From contig OX235265.1 in assembly GCA_944472135.2 (NCBI GenBank), positions 42,939,459 to 43,003,458 on the forward strand: a stretch of 64,000 bases of DNA, written 5' to 3'. The notes under the pieces were generated by a model. It searched no databases. It was not told where the DNA came from and saw only the letters and a list, made by a program, of their open reading frames with translations. Made by a program: the position numbers and the translations under genes. Positions within the stretch are counted from its first letter, which is position 1; every line of letters begins with the position of its first letter. Positions 45,401 through 55,096 of the stretch are shown here, in pieces. This stretch comes from Trichobilharzia regenti. Taxonomy: Eukaryota; Platyhelminthes; Trematoda; Strigeidida; Schistosomatidae.

Positions 45401-45770
45401 CCAGTAGTTCTGCTGGACATGACGATCCTATGTTAAGAGGAGTTTCAGCATCATGCTCACCTATGTCTATCGAGTTGGTGTGTGCTGTTTTCGGTGAAGA
45501 ATTAGGAGTTGGAGTACTGGATTTGCTATAGACTAAGGAATTTTTATTTTTAGTTAGGTTACAGAAGTGGGTAGGGTTCTTTATTTGACCTATACTTGTG
45601 CAAGTGTCAAGTGTGCCTAATGGATACGGGTGCACTAGACCGTTCCTGTTTTCATGCAAGGAGGGAGCCAGCACTAGTGGTTTAGGAGTGTTAACATCCC
45701 TACCAGCTGTTTTTTCAACGCTGACAGGGACGCGGGGGATAAAAAATGATTGGATCCTTGTGATGACCAT
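42481..45770 (-). pseudogene. CR1-type ORF2 (endonuclease-RT), minus strand, several breaks
   Basis: Three open segments read 45770-44538, 44327-43569 and 43296-42481. Segment 1 has the endonuclease: LILINARSVLNK, VIVITESWCHSD, GDFNLPEINWD and GSDHKTVM, so the SDH triplet is present. Segment 2 has the RT start (NYRPINITPIASRIMERLV, YFDISKAFDRVDH); motif B lies between the segments. Motif C near 43355 reads FADDLK, intact. Segment 3 is the thumb and C-terminus ending at a stop before the 3' UTR. Breaks lie around 44330-44537 and 43297-43590. The inactivating damage is modest, so the copy is fairly young. Confidence 0.85.
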
Positions 45771-46560
45771 GGCTTATTATTCCACCTATTGTTTGATGCT
45801 AGTTGTGTCCTTGTGTGGGTTTCGTGTGTACTGCATTGTGGGTTAGTTCCCAGCAGACTTGTACCATATATCCGGTCAAAATTTGTTTGTGTGCCATACT
45901 CTGAAGACCCTGAGTTGTTGATAGCCGAGTTCTGACTATTACCACTTGTACTATTGAGGGTGACATTGTTGTGACATTGGATATTAGTGTGTGCCATGGT
46001 GCGATTTAGCACGTTGTGAGTGCTAATACTATTGACCGTGGGGGGTGTGGGCTTATTTAAGCTGCCACTGTTTTTGTTGGTATGATTTAGGGGCATATTT
46101 TCCTTATCTTTAGCAATGGAGTTATGGCTAGGAGAGGACAAAGTCGAATTTCGGGGGTTTTGACTTTTTTCCTGGGGTTATTTAGTGGCATTTTAGATTC
46201 TGCGGTGATGGGTGGTATGGTTTTATTATTTATTTGGTTACAGTCTAGTGGCCTTTCGGCTGGTGTTGCACTCTGATGGGATATTCTGTGTGTTTTGAGG
46301 GGGGTGATGCGGTGGGGTCTACTGTATCTTTCACAGGGTTGGGAATAATGGCTGCTTGCAATGTCCTATTACCTATTTCACAATTAGTCTTAGCGAGATA
46401 ATTGCATGCGCGCCTTTCTATGACTGTTTTGTCCACCCCGACCTTTATATGTTTGTAGTTTCTGGCTTGCGATAGGGTGTGTTGGGAGTGGATGAATTTT
46501 CTGGTCTCTGCCCGTGTTTCAAACTGAAAACGAATAGGACAACACAGTCAAGTTTGAACT
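45674..46560 (-). pseudogene. CR1-type ORF1 remnant upstream of the minus-strand ORF2
   Basis: The reading starts near 46560 inside the RRM-like domain (RFQFETRAETRKFI, VIERRACNYLAKT), changes frame near 46245-46141, and continues in an Asn/Thr/Ser-rich linker (46141-45674) that overlaps the ORF2 start. The N-terminal part of ORF1 is missing, so the element is 5'-truncated. Confidence 0.6.
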
Positions 46561-46804
46561 GTTGCGCTACAGATGTTCAGTTTCTGAGTGAATCATTTTT
46601 CCTTAATATTTTGGAAATTAGCCGCTTTCCTCACATTATCTAGTTATCCATAGTCAACAAGGATTGTATTGTATCAACTGAAACAACATATAGCATTTAC
46701 TCGTGAAATCTACATCAAGAATCTTCGGATACTCTATATAACCACGTGGAACTCAAGACTTTATCCACAGCAAACTCTGTAAAGGAAAGTCTGACTTTTT
46801 ATTT
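46561..46804. other. Short spacer at the palindrome axis
   Basis: About 240 bp between the divergent minus-strand and plus-strand ORF1 remnants. No feature seen. Confidence 0.4.
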
Positions 46805-47539
46805 TTGCAATATACATCTGTTTATCGTTGTTGTTTTGATACTTCGATAATACAGCTATCTTATTTTTATATCCTCAAGACTTTTTTTCCGGAAATTGTG
46901 AAGTTTCCTATTTCTGTAATGGTTAAGTCTATCAAACGTGTAAGTACTGTTAAGAGACTGAGATCTAATACTGGTCATCCATCTGAAGGCCTCAGCTCCG
47001 TTGACGATTCTACACGTTTTACACCAGCCACACTCAGAGTTATGGTATCTGATATCATGGAGGAATTGACAGAGAATGCGGCTTGTAGCAAAAGTGATTT
47101 ATTGACACTTCAGAAGTCAATAGCAGAACTACAGAGCAAGTTTGATAGCAGTATGCCTCTCACGCAACTGTGTGACCCATCACAAAACATCTGTTTTGAA
47201 TCACTAATCAAATCCGAGCGCATAATTGACTATTTGGCTGAAGAAGCTGTTAAGAGGATTATGTCTTCACATAACGTCTTGGCCTATAACATTCCAGACA
47301 GAGAGCCGATTGCCAAACTTGAGAATTCGTGTCTAAAGGCTTGTAATATGTCGTTGACAGAATGTCAGGTTTTGCGTCTTCGTAAGAAATCTGCAAACCA
47401 CCCGTGTCCTGTGTTTTTCAAGTTTAGGTCTACTGAAGAAGCCAGGAATTTTCTGAAATCTGGTAAGACAATATGCTCCTCAACAACATACACTAACATT
47501 AGGGTTGCACCTGATTTAACACCATGCCAAAATCGATGA
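46805..47539 (+). CDS. CR1-type ORF1 fragment (coil + RRM-like), 3'-truncated
   Basis: 244 codons; a start at the internal ATG of MVKSIKRVST (~46919) is also possible. A charged N-terminus is followed by a putative coiled segment (LLTLQKSIAELQSKF) and an RRM-like part with HNVLAYNIPDREP, LRLRKKS and PVFFKFRSTEEARNFL. This is the layout of ORF1p of CR1/L2-type elements. It stops at 47539, and ORF2 does not follow directly: the next segment (47610-48169) is a duplicated unrelated stretch. It is a different subfamily from the ORF1 at 45674-46560. Confidence 0.6.
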   Translation: MQYTSVYRCCFDTSIIQLSYFYILKTFFPEIVKFPISVMVKSIKRVSTVKRLRSNTGHPSEGLSSVDDSTRFTPATLRVMVSDIMEELTENAACSKSDLLTLQKSIAELQSKFDSSMPLTQLCDPSQNICFESLIKSERIIDYLAEEAVKRIMSSHNVLAYNIPDREPIAKLENSCLKACNMSLTECQVLRLRKKSANHPCPVFFKFRSTEEARNFLKSGKTICSSTTYTNIRVAPDLTPCQNR

Positions 47540-47609
47540 CGCTCAGAATGAGTAAACGCCGATAACTCTAAAAGGATAGCTGTAGATGATGTTCCGTGCG
47601 TTATTACGT

Positions 47610-48169
47610 CTAGTGCGCTAGATTGAGAGCATCAGTTCGTTCAGGGTTACGACCTTGTATCATTTTGAGAAATATCCTGTCATAACTAAGTTGCATATTT
47701 CCAACACCTGGTCTCAGTTAATGCCCCTATAATGTCTTAAATAAATACTCCATTCATTTGTTCCGGCTTCATATAATTAGGTGGTGCTCTAGCTGAAGGA
47801 TTTCGGTCAAGCATCCCCGCCATTTGGTACTCCGTCGTGTCACTGTCGTGCATGATAACTAGCTAGCTCAGCTTCCCCTTCAATCCGCGAGTTGGTTCCG
47901 AAATATATATCGTAATTTGGACAACCGGTTGTAGTCTTTTGCTTTGCCTTTGGTACGCGAGAATAAAATAAAATAGAAGTTGTTGGTATAAGAGCTTGCG
48001 TTAATATACCCAGTACTGTTCACGGACGTCTATAACGCCAACATTTGAAGGTCCATAGCCATCACAGTTTTATCAATCATCAGGCTGCGCACAGCACTTC
48101 TGGCGCTGATATATCTGTTTGCCATCAGCAAAGAGGAGTTCTTGGTATTATCTCCTCTCTGTCTTATAC
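47610..48169 (+). repeat. 0.56-kb segment duplicated inverted at 54982-55520
   Basis: Near-identical to the reverse complement of 54982-55520. No known element recognised; the last 125 bp form the N-terminus of the downstream 849-codon ORF. It marks the left edge of a tract copied from the right arm. Confidence 0.7.
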
Positions 48170-50594
48170 CAAGCTCAAAGATATACACAAGAGCCCAACT
48201 AAATTTGATAAGTTCTTTGGCACACTGGATATACTTGGCTGGAAACAAACTGTCACTGCACCCACAAGAGGTAATAACGTACTAGACTTAATCTTCTGCC
48301 ACAATATAAGTCCCATTTCAACCCTAGTACGCTCTGAGTTTTCAGGGAGCGACCAGAAAACAGTGATGCGTGAACTGCCACTTCCACTGAGTAGCAATGC
48401 AGCTCATATCTCCACTTCACAACAAGTAAAATATAGGAACTATGGTAAGGCAAACTGGGCCTTAGTTGAGTCGATGCTAAGATCCTCCAAATGGGATGAA
48501 TACTTCACTACTGATGACCTCCCGAGAGCCCTAACCATCTTATACCATAACTCAAACACGTGCTTAGATGCTTTTATCCCACTCCAAACACTAAAGGTTT
48601 TCTCACATAGAAAGTCATTCAAAAAACCAAAGGATCGTATGAAACTGAAGAGACTCTCAACAAGTTACTTCAAATACCACGACTTTGGCACTCTAGGTCT
48701 AATACTTAACACCCTTAGCTCCATCTCACAGGCTGGAGATTTCCGTATGAGGAATGAAGAACGCACCGCAGTAGCCAGTCCTGCTGGAGTGTATGCACTC
48801 ACAGAAATCTTAAGGAAGCGAATGAATCGCAAAAATCACAGCACTTCTCTCCTCATAGACAAAGATGGGCTGTGCACTAACTCTGCACACATATGTGAAC
48901 TATTCAACAAAACGTTTGCAAGTAACTACCTTAAGCCCTCAGTCCAGTTACTTGATATACACCCTGCTACTAATATGGCACAAACTCCGTCTGCACTCAC
49001 ACCAAACCAAGTTAGCACTGTTGAATTCAATTACACTAATATTAACCAAACTATAAGAACCCTCAAAAGTTCAAAAGGTTTCGGTACTGACGGTATGTCA
49101 TCCTATTTTTATAAAGATGGTGGCCCTGACATTCCTCTACTGCTGCTTAAAATATTCACAACGTCCCTAGAAACCCAAACTTGCCCTGATATATATATGC
49201 TTAAACACAAATCTGGCTCGAAAACAGATTTCGGTAACTACCGGCCGATCAATATCACACCTATCGCATCTAGAATAATGGAGAGACTAGTTAAAGATAA
49301 CCTGATCAAACATATGCCTGGCTGCCACATTATAATTCCGAACCAACATGAATCCCTAAAATCCAGATCTTGTTTAGCATGCCACCCAGACTTCTTTAAG
49401 TTTGCGACCAGCAGTCGTGACAGACGGCAACTAGCACTTATCATCTACTTTGACATTTCTAAGGCATTTGACCGTGTCGACCATTTACTGCTAATACACA
49501 GGCTGAACTCCTTAGGAATACGTGACCCATCATTAGGATGGCTTAAATCATACATTAACAAAAGGTGCCAAATAATTAAACTCGGGTCTGTAACTTCCAA
49601 ACCTAGCCCAATCAATTCTGGTGTAGTACAAGGTAGTGTCATTGGACCCCTCCTATTTGCACTATATATCAATGACATATGCGCTTGCTTCACGCACGGG
49701 AAACCATTCATCTTTACAGATGACCTAAAAGTAACTTACACATTCCAATGTGATGACTTAGGGTACTTCGAGAATGTAGTGCAGAAGGAATTAGATAAAA
49801 TGACTGCTTGGTCGTCCTTATGGAATCTCCAATTTAATCTGAACAAATGTGGCTGGATCTGCTTCGGAGCACCCTCAATTGACCTGAAATTAACGCTTCA
49901 ATCTGCTAACCTAACCAGACTCCGAAGTGTCGTTGACCTAGGCCTGAGGTACTCTAGTGACTTGACATTCTCTGAGCAAGTAGCATCACAGACTAGAAAA
50001 TCGAGGATGCTCTTAGGATGCATACTCAGGAACTTTCACGACAATGAAGCCAAGCTTATTCTGTACAAAACATGTGTCAGACCACTACTAGAATACTGTC
50101 CATTTATTATAAGCAGCACTCGCACACGTGATAAGCTAAGGATGGAAAGTATCCAACGATATTTTACCTCAAAACTACTTGGCTACGATTGTAAGAAAGA
50201 CTACATCACACGGTGCATGATCCTAAAACTTGACCCACTTTGGACAAGGCGACTTATTATAAACCTAATATTTTTCTTTAAGGTCCTTCACAAAATATCA
50301 TTCTCAGGTAACAGGGACATACAATTCACACAGGAAGGTTCTTACGATCTGCGTAACCAAACTTCCACAGTGACAACTCATTCTTTTAAGTCAACACTCC
50401 GTGAAAACTTCTTCACAGTCATGTATTCTAAAATATGGAATAGCCTACCCCTAGATGTCAGAACTTGCTCTTCGGTTACAAGCTTCAAACGCTCTCTATA
50501 CAGACTGTTTCACTCTACTGATTATATTAATAAACTATTTACTCCTAGAACGAATCAACTACAGCACCTAAAAGACGCACTTCAACACCCTTAG
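48045..50594 (+). CDS. CR1-type ORF2, 849 codons, chimeric and probably inactive
   Basis: An uninterrupted ORF, but a mosaic. Residues 1-~42 come from the unrelated duplicated segment. The CR1 part starts inside the endonuclease at SPTKFDKFF, so the catalytic N-terminal half is absent, and SDH reads SDQ. Reverse transcriptase is complete in layout: NYRPINITPIASRIMERLV, YFDISKAFDRVDH (A), SGVVQGSVIGPLLF (B) and FTDDLK (C, near 49715; both Asp present but Ala replaced by Thr compared with FADD in the inverted partner). The C-terminal region YLTRCMILKLDPLW-like to LKDALQHP is intact. Up to ~49670 it matches the copies at 17 and 54 kb; beyond that it matches 42481-43400 (2 of 271 residues differ). 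Confidence 0.8.
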   Translation: MKVHSHHSFINHQAAHSTSGADISVCHQQRGVLGIISSLSYTKLKDIHKSPTKFDKFFGTLDILGWKQTVTAPTRGNNVLDLIFCHNISPISTLVRSEFSGSDQKTVMRELPLPLSSNAAHISTSQQVKYRNYGKANWALVESMLRSSKWDEYFTTDDLPRALTILYHNSNTCLDAFIPLQTLKVFSHRKSFKKPKDRMKLKRLSTSYFKYHDFGTLGLILNTLSSISQAGDFRMRNEERTAVASPAGVYALTEILRKRMNRKNHSTSLLIDKDGLCTNSAHICELFNKTFASNYLKPSVQLLDIHPATNMAQTPSALTPNQVSTVEFNYTNINQTIRTLKSSKGFGTDGMSSYFYKDGGPDIPLLLLKIFTTSLETQTCPDIYMLKHKSGSKTDFGNYRPINITPIASRIMERLVKDNLIKHMPGCHIIIPNQHESLKSRSCLACHPDFFKFATSSRDRRQLALIIYFDISKAFDRVDHLLLIHRLNSLGIRDPSLGWLKSYINKRCQIIKLGSVTSKPSPINSGVVQGSVIGPLLFALYINDICACFTHGKPFIFTDDLKVTYTFQCDDLGYFENVVQKELDKMTAWSSLWNLQFNLNKCGWICFGAPSIDLKLTLQSANLTRLRSVVDLGLRYSSDLTFSEQVASQTRKSRMLLGCILRNFHDNEAKLILYKTCVRPLLEYCPFIISSTRTRDKLRMESIQRYFTSKLLGYDCKKDYITRCMILKLDPLWTRRLIINLIFFFKVLHKISFSGNRDIQFTQEGSYDLRNQTSTVTTHSFKSTLRENFFTVMYSKIWNSLPLDVRTCSSVTSFKRSLYRLFHSTDYINKLFTPRTNQLQHLKDALQHP

Positions 50595-51725
50595 CAATCT
50601 AAAAACTATAGATAAACTAGTAGCGTGGATGCATAAAGACTTAGTACGGAAGATACAGGAATAGTTTACCCTCAGAAATAGGACCTGTCACTCTATTGAA
50701 ACCTTCAAACGCTTGCTATATAAACTGTTTTGTCCCAGTGACTATCCCTACCAGAACCCATCACTTATTTCTAAAACGCATCAGTCATTAGAACACTAAA
50801 ACGCTCAGACTCACTAATACACATTATGACACTAAATAAACTCTATGACTTTGCATAAATACGTGAAAACACAACTACAATTCAGATAAATTTTTACTAA
50901 TGTATGATATACAATTGACATAAAAATTTATATATATACATTAATATCCTTTTCATGTTCACATACTTTCTCTTTCTGGTATTCTGCTGCTCCTATTCAT
51001 CTTCTGGTCGAGGTCGAGTAACCCTGCATCTAAACTGAAATGAGGATTAATTCCAAACCGTCTATCTCATAACCACTCAAATTCCATGAACGATCCAATT
51101 CTACCATTTGAAGACGCTGGCGAACATGCTGTAAATGAGTATTCATGATCTGAAATGAAGAAGCAACTGGTTTTCAAACAGTTTTCAACATTTTACTGAA
51201 CTTACGAATACAGTCCGCCATGCAGACACAAATGGAGCAAATGGAGAATTCTGGAAACCACCTCGGCACCATTTGATGCAGTAAAACAACTGACCATGAC
51301 CTCATCTAGTTTTCACATCCACGATCAAATTGCTTTCCTGTTATAAAACTACGATAAGACTGCTGAAAAAATGGAATAAATATATCACTGATCTCAACAT
51401 AATACATCAATAAACTTTTAGCCAAGGGTGCTGTTCACAACAAAGTTATATAGGAGAATTGACTTCAAGCTTTATTTTTCCCAGATATTTGTATTACATT
51501 CATCTGATGTCTGGGTTTTTGTTAATGCGAAGACAATATTTCTATATCTCTTCATGTATAACACAAACAGACTTTATAGTAGACTGTTCCGACTGACTCT
51601 AATGTCAGAAAGAACAACCAAACTGTAAATTCATCATACATCAAATTATGTGTAATTTATATAATAACTTATCCATGCCTATACAATTGATATGATCCTG
51701 CATAAACAGGAAGAAATATATATAT
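50595..51725 (+). other. 3' UTR and (AT)n tail of the plus-strand CR1
   Basis: Mirror of 41341-42480, near-identical with scattered substitutions. Ends in atatatatata, after which Bel/Pao internal sequence (ttaaagacag) begins. Confidence 0.65.
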
Positions 51726-52220
51726 ATTAAAGACAGAAAATGGGTCGCATACGCCGGGGAGGCTATTGCTGAAAATGATATGCATACGGAGATAATTGTT
51801 AGCTGCGGTCCCACACACCGGCGAGAAAGAGTGTAAACGACTGAGGCTCGCATACGTCACCGTTACTAGAACTGAGGCAGAATGAGTGACAAGCGATTGC
51901 AGTGGTAATTGGTAGTGAGCAGATAAGAGGATGTTCGAAGAGTATCATGAGGTGCTGCTATGGTCACGTTTCATTCTGCAGGAGTCATTCTAGCAAGTGG
52001 CGATTGTGTTGCAAGATGTCAAGAGGTTACCTTTGACTGGAAGGCGCAGGTCGTCATCGATGTGTGAGATTGTGCTGTGAGTATGCCTGTGGTGTGTTGG
52101 CTTTTCTGTTTGTTTTCCATTTCAGCTTTGTCCGTGTGACCGAGGTTCTCGCAATGGCATCCAAGTCAACGTGTATTGGTCGTGATGGAAAAAAGGAATG
52201 GATCCGGTTTTGCCGGGGAG
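51726..52220 (+). mobile_element. Internal 3' fragment of the Bel/Pao-like element (right arm)
   Basis: Equivalent to 40858-41340 inverted; ends with the polypurine tract gccggggag before the LTR. Confidence 0.78.
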
Positions 52221-52579
52221 TGTCAATGTAGTTGAAGATTGAACGATCAATTCACGGTTGTTTGCTCAAACCCAACTTCCCCAATTTTCGCGGAGGCATC
52301 GATCAGCAGGTCATCGTCTCATCGGTCGCTGTTCAGAAAGAAGTCAGGAGAAAACCGTCAGAAGTAATATTGTGATTTATTATTGTAATATTTGTTCATA
52401 GACCTTAGTTGTAATATTGGTTAAATGTTAGTGTTAGAATAAATAATTCTCGAATCGCCAAACTGCGTTCTGGCTTTTGCGTCCGTTTGTACTAAGCGTT
52501 TCTGAGAAGCTTCGAGGGACAGCGTGAGTCCCAGCGTAGCAAGAGCTGGGCATTAACGGTTTACGAGAGGAGACTGACA
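52221..52579 (+). repeat. Main-family LTR, plus orientation (right arm)
   Basis: 359 bp, TGTCAATG...GACTGACA; abuts the truncated diverged gag. Counterpart of 19884-20242. Confidence 0.88.
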
Positions 52580-52986
52580 TTCTTTTCAATCATTGAAGCT
52601 GTTCCGAATCTTTGACGCAGTATAATCGTAGCCTCAATGTATCTTTCGTTCACGGGAACAACCTTACAGCACTGTATAGCTCTTGAAGCGTCTCCAGTGC
52701 AATATCTCAATAAATACATTAACTTGATTTCCTCATTTATTAGAAAACCACCCAATTCGACCTCAGACTCTGTGACAAACTGTGGATGAACAGCTGGGTT
52801 TCCGCCGAATCACCGAGGCTCGAACTTAGGCAGTTTAAAATTCCTATTATCTCCAGACGGCGGACCATGAACAACAGACTCATCATGCTGAGCATTATAC
52901 ATATCATTACAATAAACAAGCAACTCAGCATTGCTTACTTTCCCGTCTGCTTCCAAGACGCTTTGTCCCTTCTTTGACCTAGACAT
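52580..52986 (-). pseudogene. gag of the diverged Bel/Pao-like subfamily (right copy)
   Basis: Minus-strand twin of 19179-19883 without the solo LTR: MSRSKKGQSV..., a TGA after LPKFEPR, then YLLRYCTGDASRAIQCC and RQRFGTASM, cut by the LTR at 52579. Confidence 0.8.
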
Positions 52987-53094
52987 CACTAAACTTGACC
53001 AAACAGTCCAGTAAAGTTCCAGATAACATTTGTCCAAAGAAGACGGGCAGACACGAGGAAAGACGAACAGAAACTATCCAAAACTATCAGAAAC

Positions 53095-53459
53095 TGTCAA
53101 CCAACTCTCATAAACTGTCGATGTCTAGGTCTCAGTACACTGGACCTCACGCTGTTCCTGGAGGACTTTCAGAAACCATTTGTATTAACCAACGAGAAAA
53201 CCAAAACACTGATTGGCGACTCGAGAATCCTTTATTCCTTCGCCAATATGTAACCAACAATAAGGTTATTATACACAAGGTCTACGAATAAATGTTATAA
53301 CAATAAATCACGATAATACTTCTGATAGTTTTCTCTCTTTCACCGAACAGCGAACGATGAGACGACGTTTGCCGTATTGATGACTCCCGTGAAAAATATG
53401 GAGTTGGGTTTGAGCAAACAACCATGAATTGATTCTTGAATCGTCAACTGCATTGAAAG
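53095..53459 (-). repeat. LTR of the diverged subfamily (right copy)
   Basis: About 365 bp, inverted twin of 18706-19070, inserted in the CR1 ORF2 before RT motif C. Confidence 0.78.
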
Positions 53460-55096
53460 CATATATCATTGATATATAGTGCAAATAGGAGGGGTCCAAT
53501 GACACTACCTTGTACTACACCAGAATTGATTGGGCTAGGTTTGGAAGTTACAGACCCGAGTTTAATTATTTGGCACCTTTTGTTAATGTATGATTTAAGC
53601 CATCCTAATGATGGGTCACGTATTCCTAAGGAGTTCAGCCTGTGTATTAGCAGTAAATGGTCGACACGGTCAAATGCCTTAGAAATGTCAAAGTAGATGA
53701 TAAGTGCTAGTTGCCGTCTGTCACGACTGCTGGTCGCAAACTTAAAGAAGTCTGGGTGGCATGCTAAACAAGATCTGGATTTTAGGGATTCATGTTGGTT
53801 CGGAATTATAATGTGGCAGCCAGGCATATGTTTGATCAGGTTATCTTTAACTAGTCTCTCCATTATTCTAGATGCGATAGGTGTGATATTGATCGGCCGG
53901 TAGTTACCGAAATCTGTTTTCGAGCCAGATTTGTGTTTAAGCATATATATATCAGGGCAAGTTTGGGTTTCTAGGGACGTTGTGAATATTTTAAGCAGCA
54001 GTAGAGGAATGTCAGGGCCACCATCTTTATAAAAATAGGATGACATACCGTCAGTACCAAAACCTTTTGAACTTTTGAGGGTTCTTATAGTTTGGTTAAT
54101 ATTAGTGTAATTGAATTCAACAGTGCTAACTTGGTTTGGTGTGAGTGCAGACGGAGTTTGTGCCATATTAGTAGCAGGGTGTATATCAAGTAACTGGACT
54201 GAGGGCTTAAGGTAGTTACTTGCAAACGTTTTGTTGAATAGTTCACATATGTGTGCAGAGTTAGTGCACAGCCCATCTTTGTCTATGAGGAGAGAAGTGC
54301 TGTGATTTTTGCGATTCATTCGCTTCCTTAAGATTTCTGTGAGTGCATACACTCCAGCAGGACTGGCTACTGCGGTGCGTTCTTCATTCCTCATACGGAA
54401 ATCTCCAGCCTGTGAGATGGAGCTAAGGGTGTTAAGTATTAGACCTAGAGTGCCAAAGTCGTGGTGTTTGAAGTAACTTGTTGAGAGTCTCTTCAGTTTC
54501 ATACGATCCTTTGGTTTTTTGAATGACTTTCTATGTGAGAAAACCTTTAGTGTTTGGAGTGGGATAAAAGCATCTAAGCACGTGTTTGAGTTATGGTATA
54601 AGATGGTTAGGGCTCTCGGGAGGTCATCAGTAGTGAAGTATTCATCCCATTTGGAGGATCTTAGCATCGACTCAACTAAGGCCCAGTTTGCCTTACCATA
54701 GTTCCTATATTTTACTTGTTGTGAAGTGGAGATATGAGCTGCATTGCTACTCAGTGGAAGTGGCAGTTCACGCATCACTGTTTTCTGGTCGCTCCCTGAA
54801 AACTCAGAGCGTACTAGGGTTGAAATGGGACTTATATTGTGGCAGAAGATTAAGTCTAGTACGTTATTACCTCTTGTGGGTGCAGTGACAGTTTGTTTCC
54901 AGCCAAGTATATCCAGTGTGCCAAAGAACTTATCAAATTTAGTTGGGCTCTTGTGTATATCTTTGAGCTTGGTATAAGACAGAGAGGAGATAATACCAAG
55001 AACTCCTCTTTGCTGATGGCAAACAGATATATCAGCGCCAGAAGTGCTGTGCGCAGCCTGATGATTGATAAAACTGTGATGGCTATGGACCTTCAA
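53444..55096 (-). pseudogene. CR1-type ORF2 fragment (right copy), cut by an LTR
   Basis: 550 codons on the minus strand. Same endonuclease end with SDQ and RT motifs A and B as at 17171-18721, ending LYINDIC plus LTR-derived residues. The N-terminal ~42 codons come from the same unrelated segment as in the 849-codon ORF. Apart from single substitutions (for example a His for Tyr at FKHHDFG), identical to 48045-49680. Confidence 0.85.
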
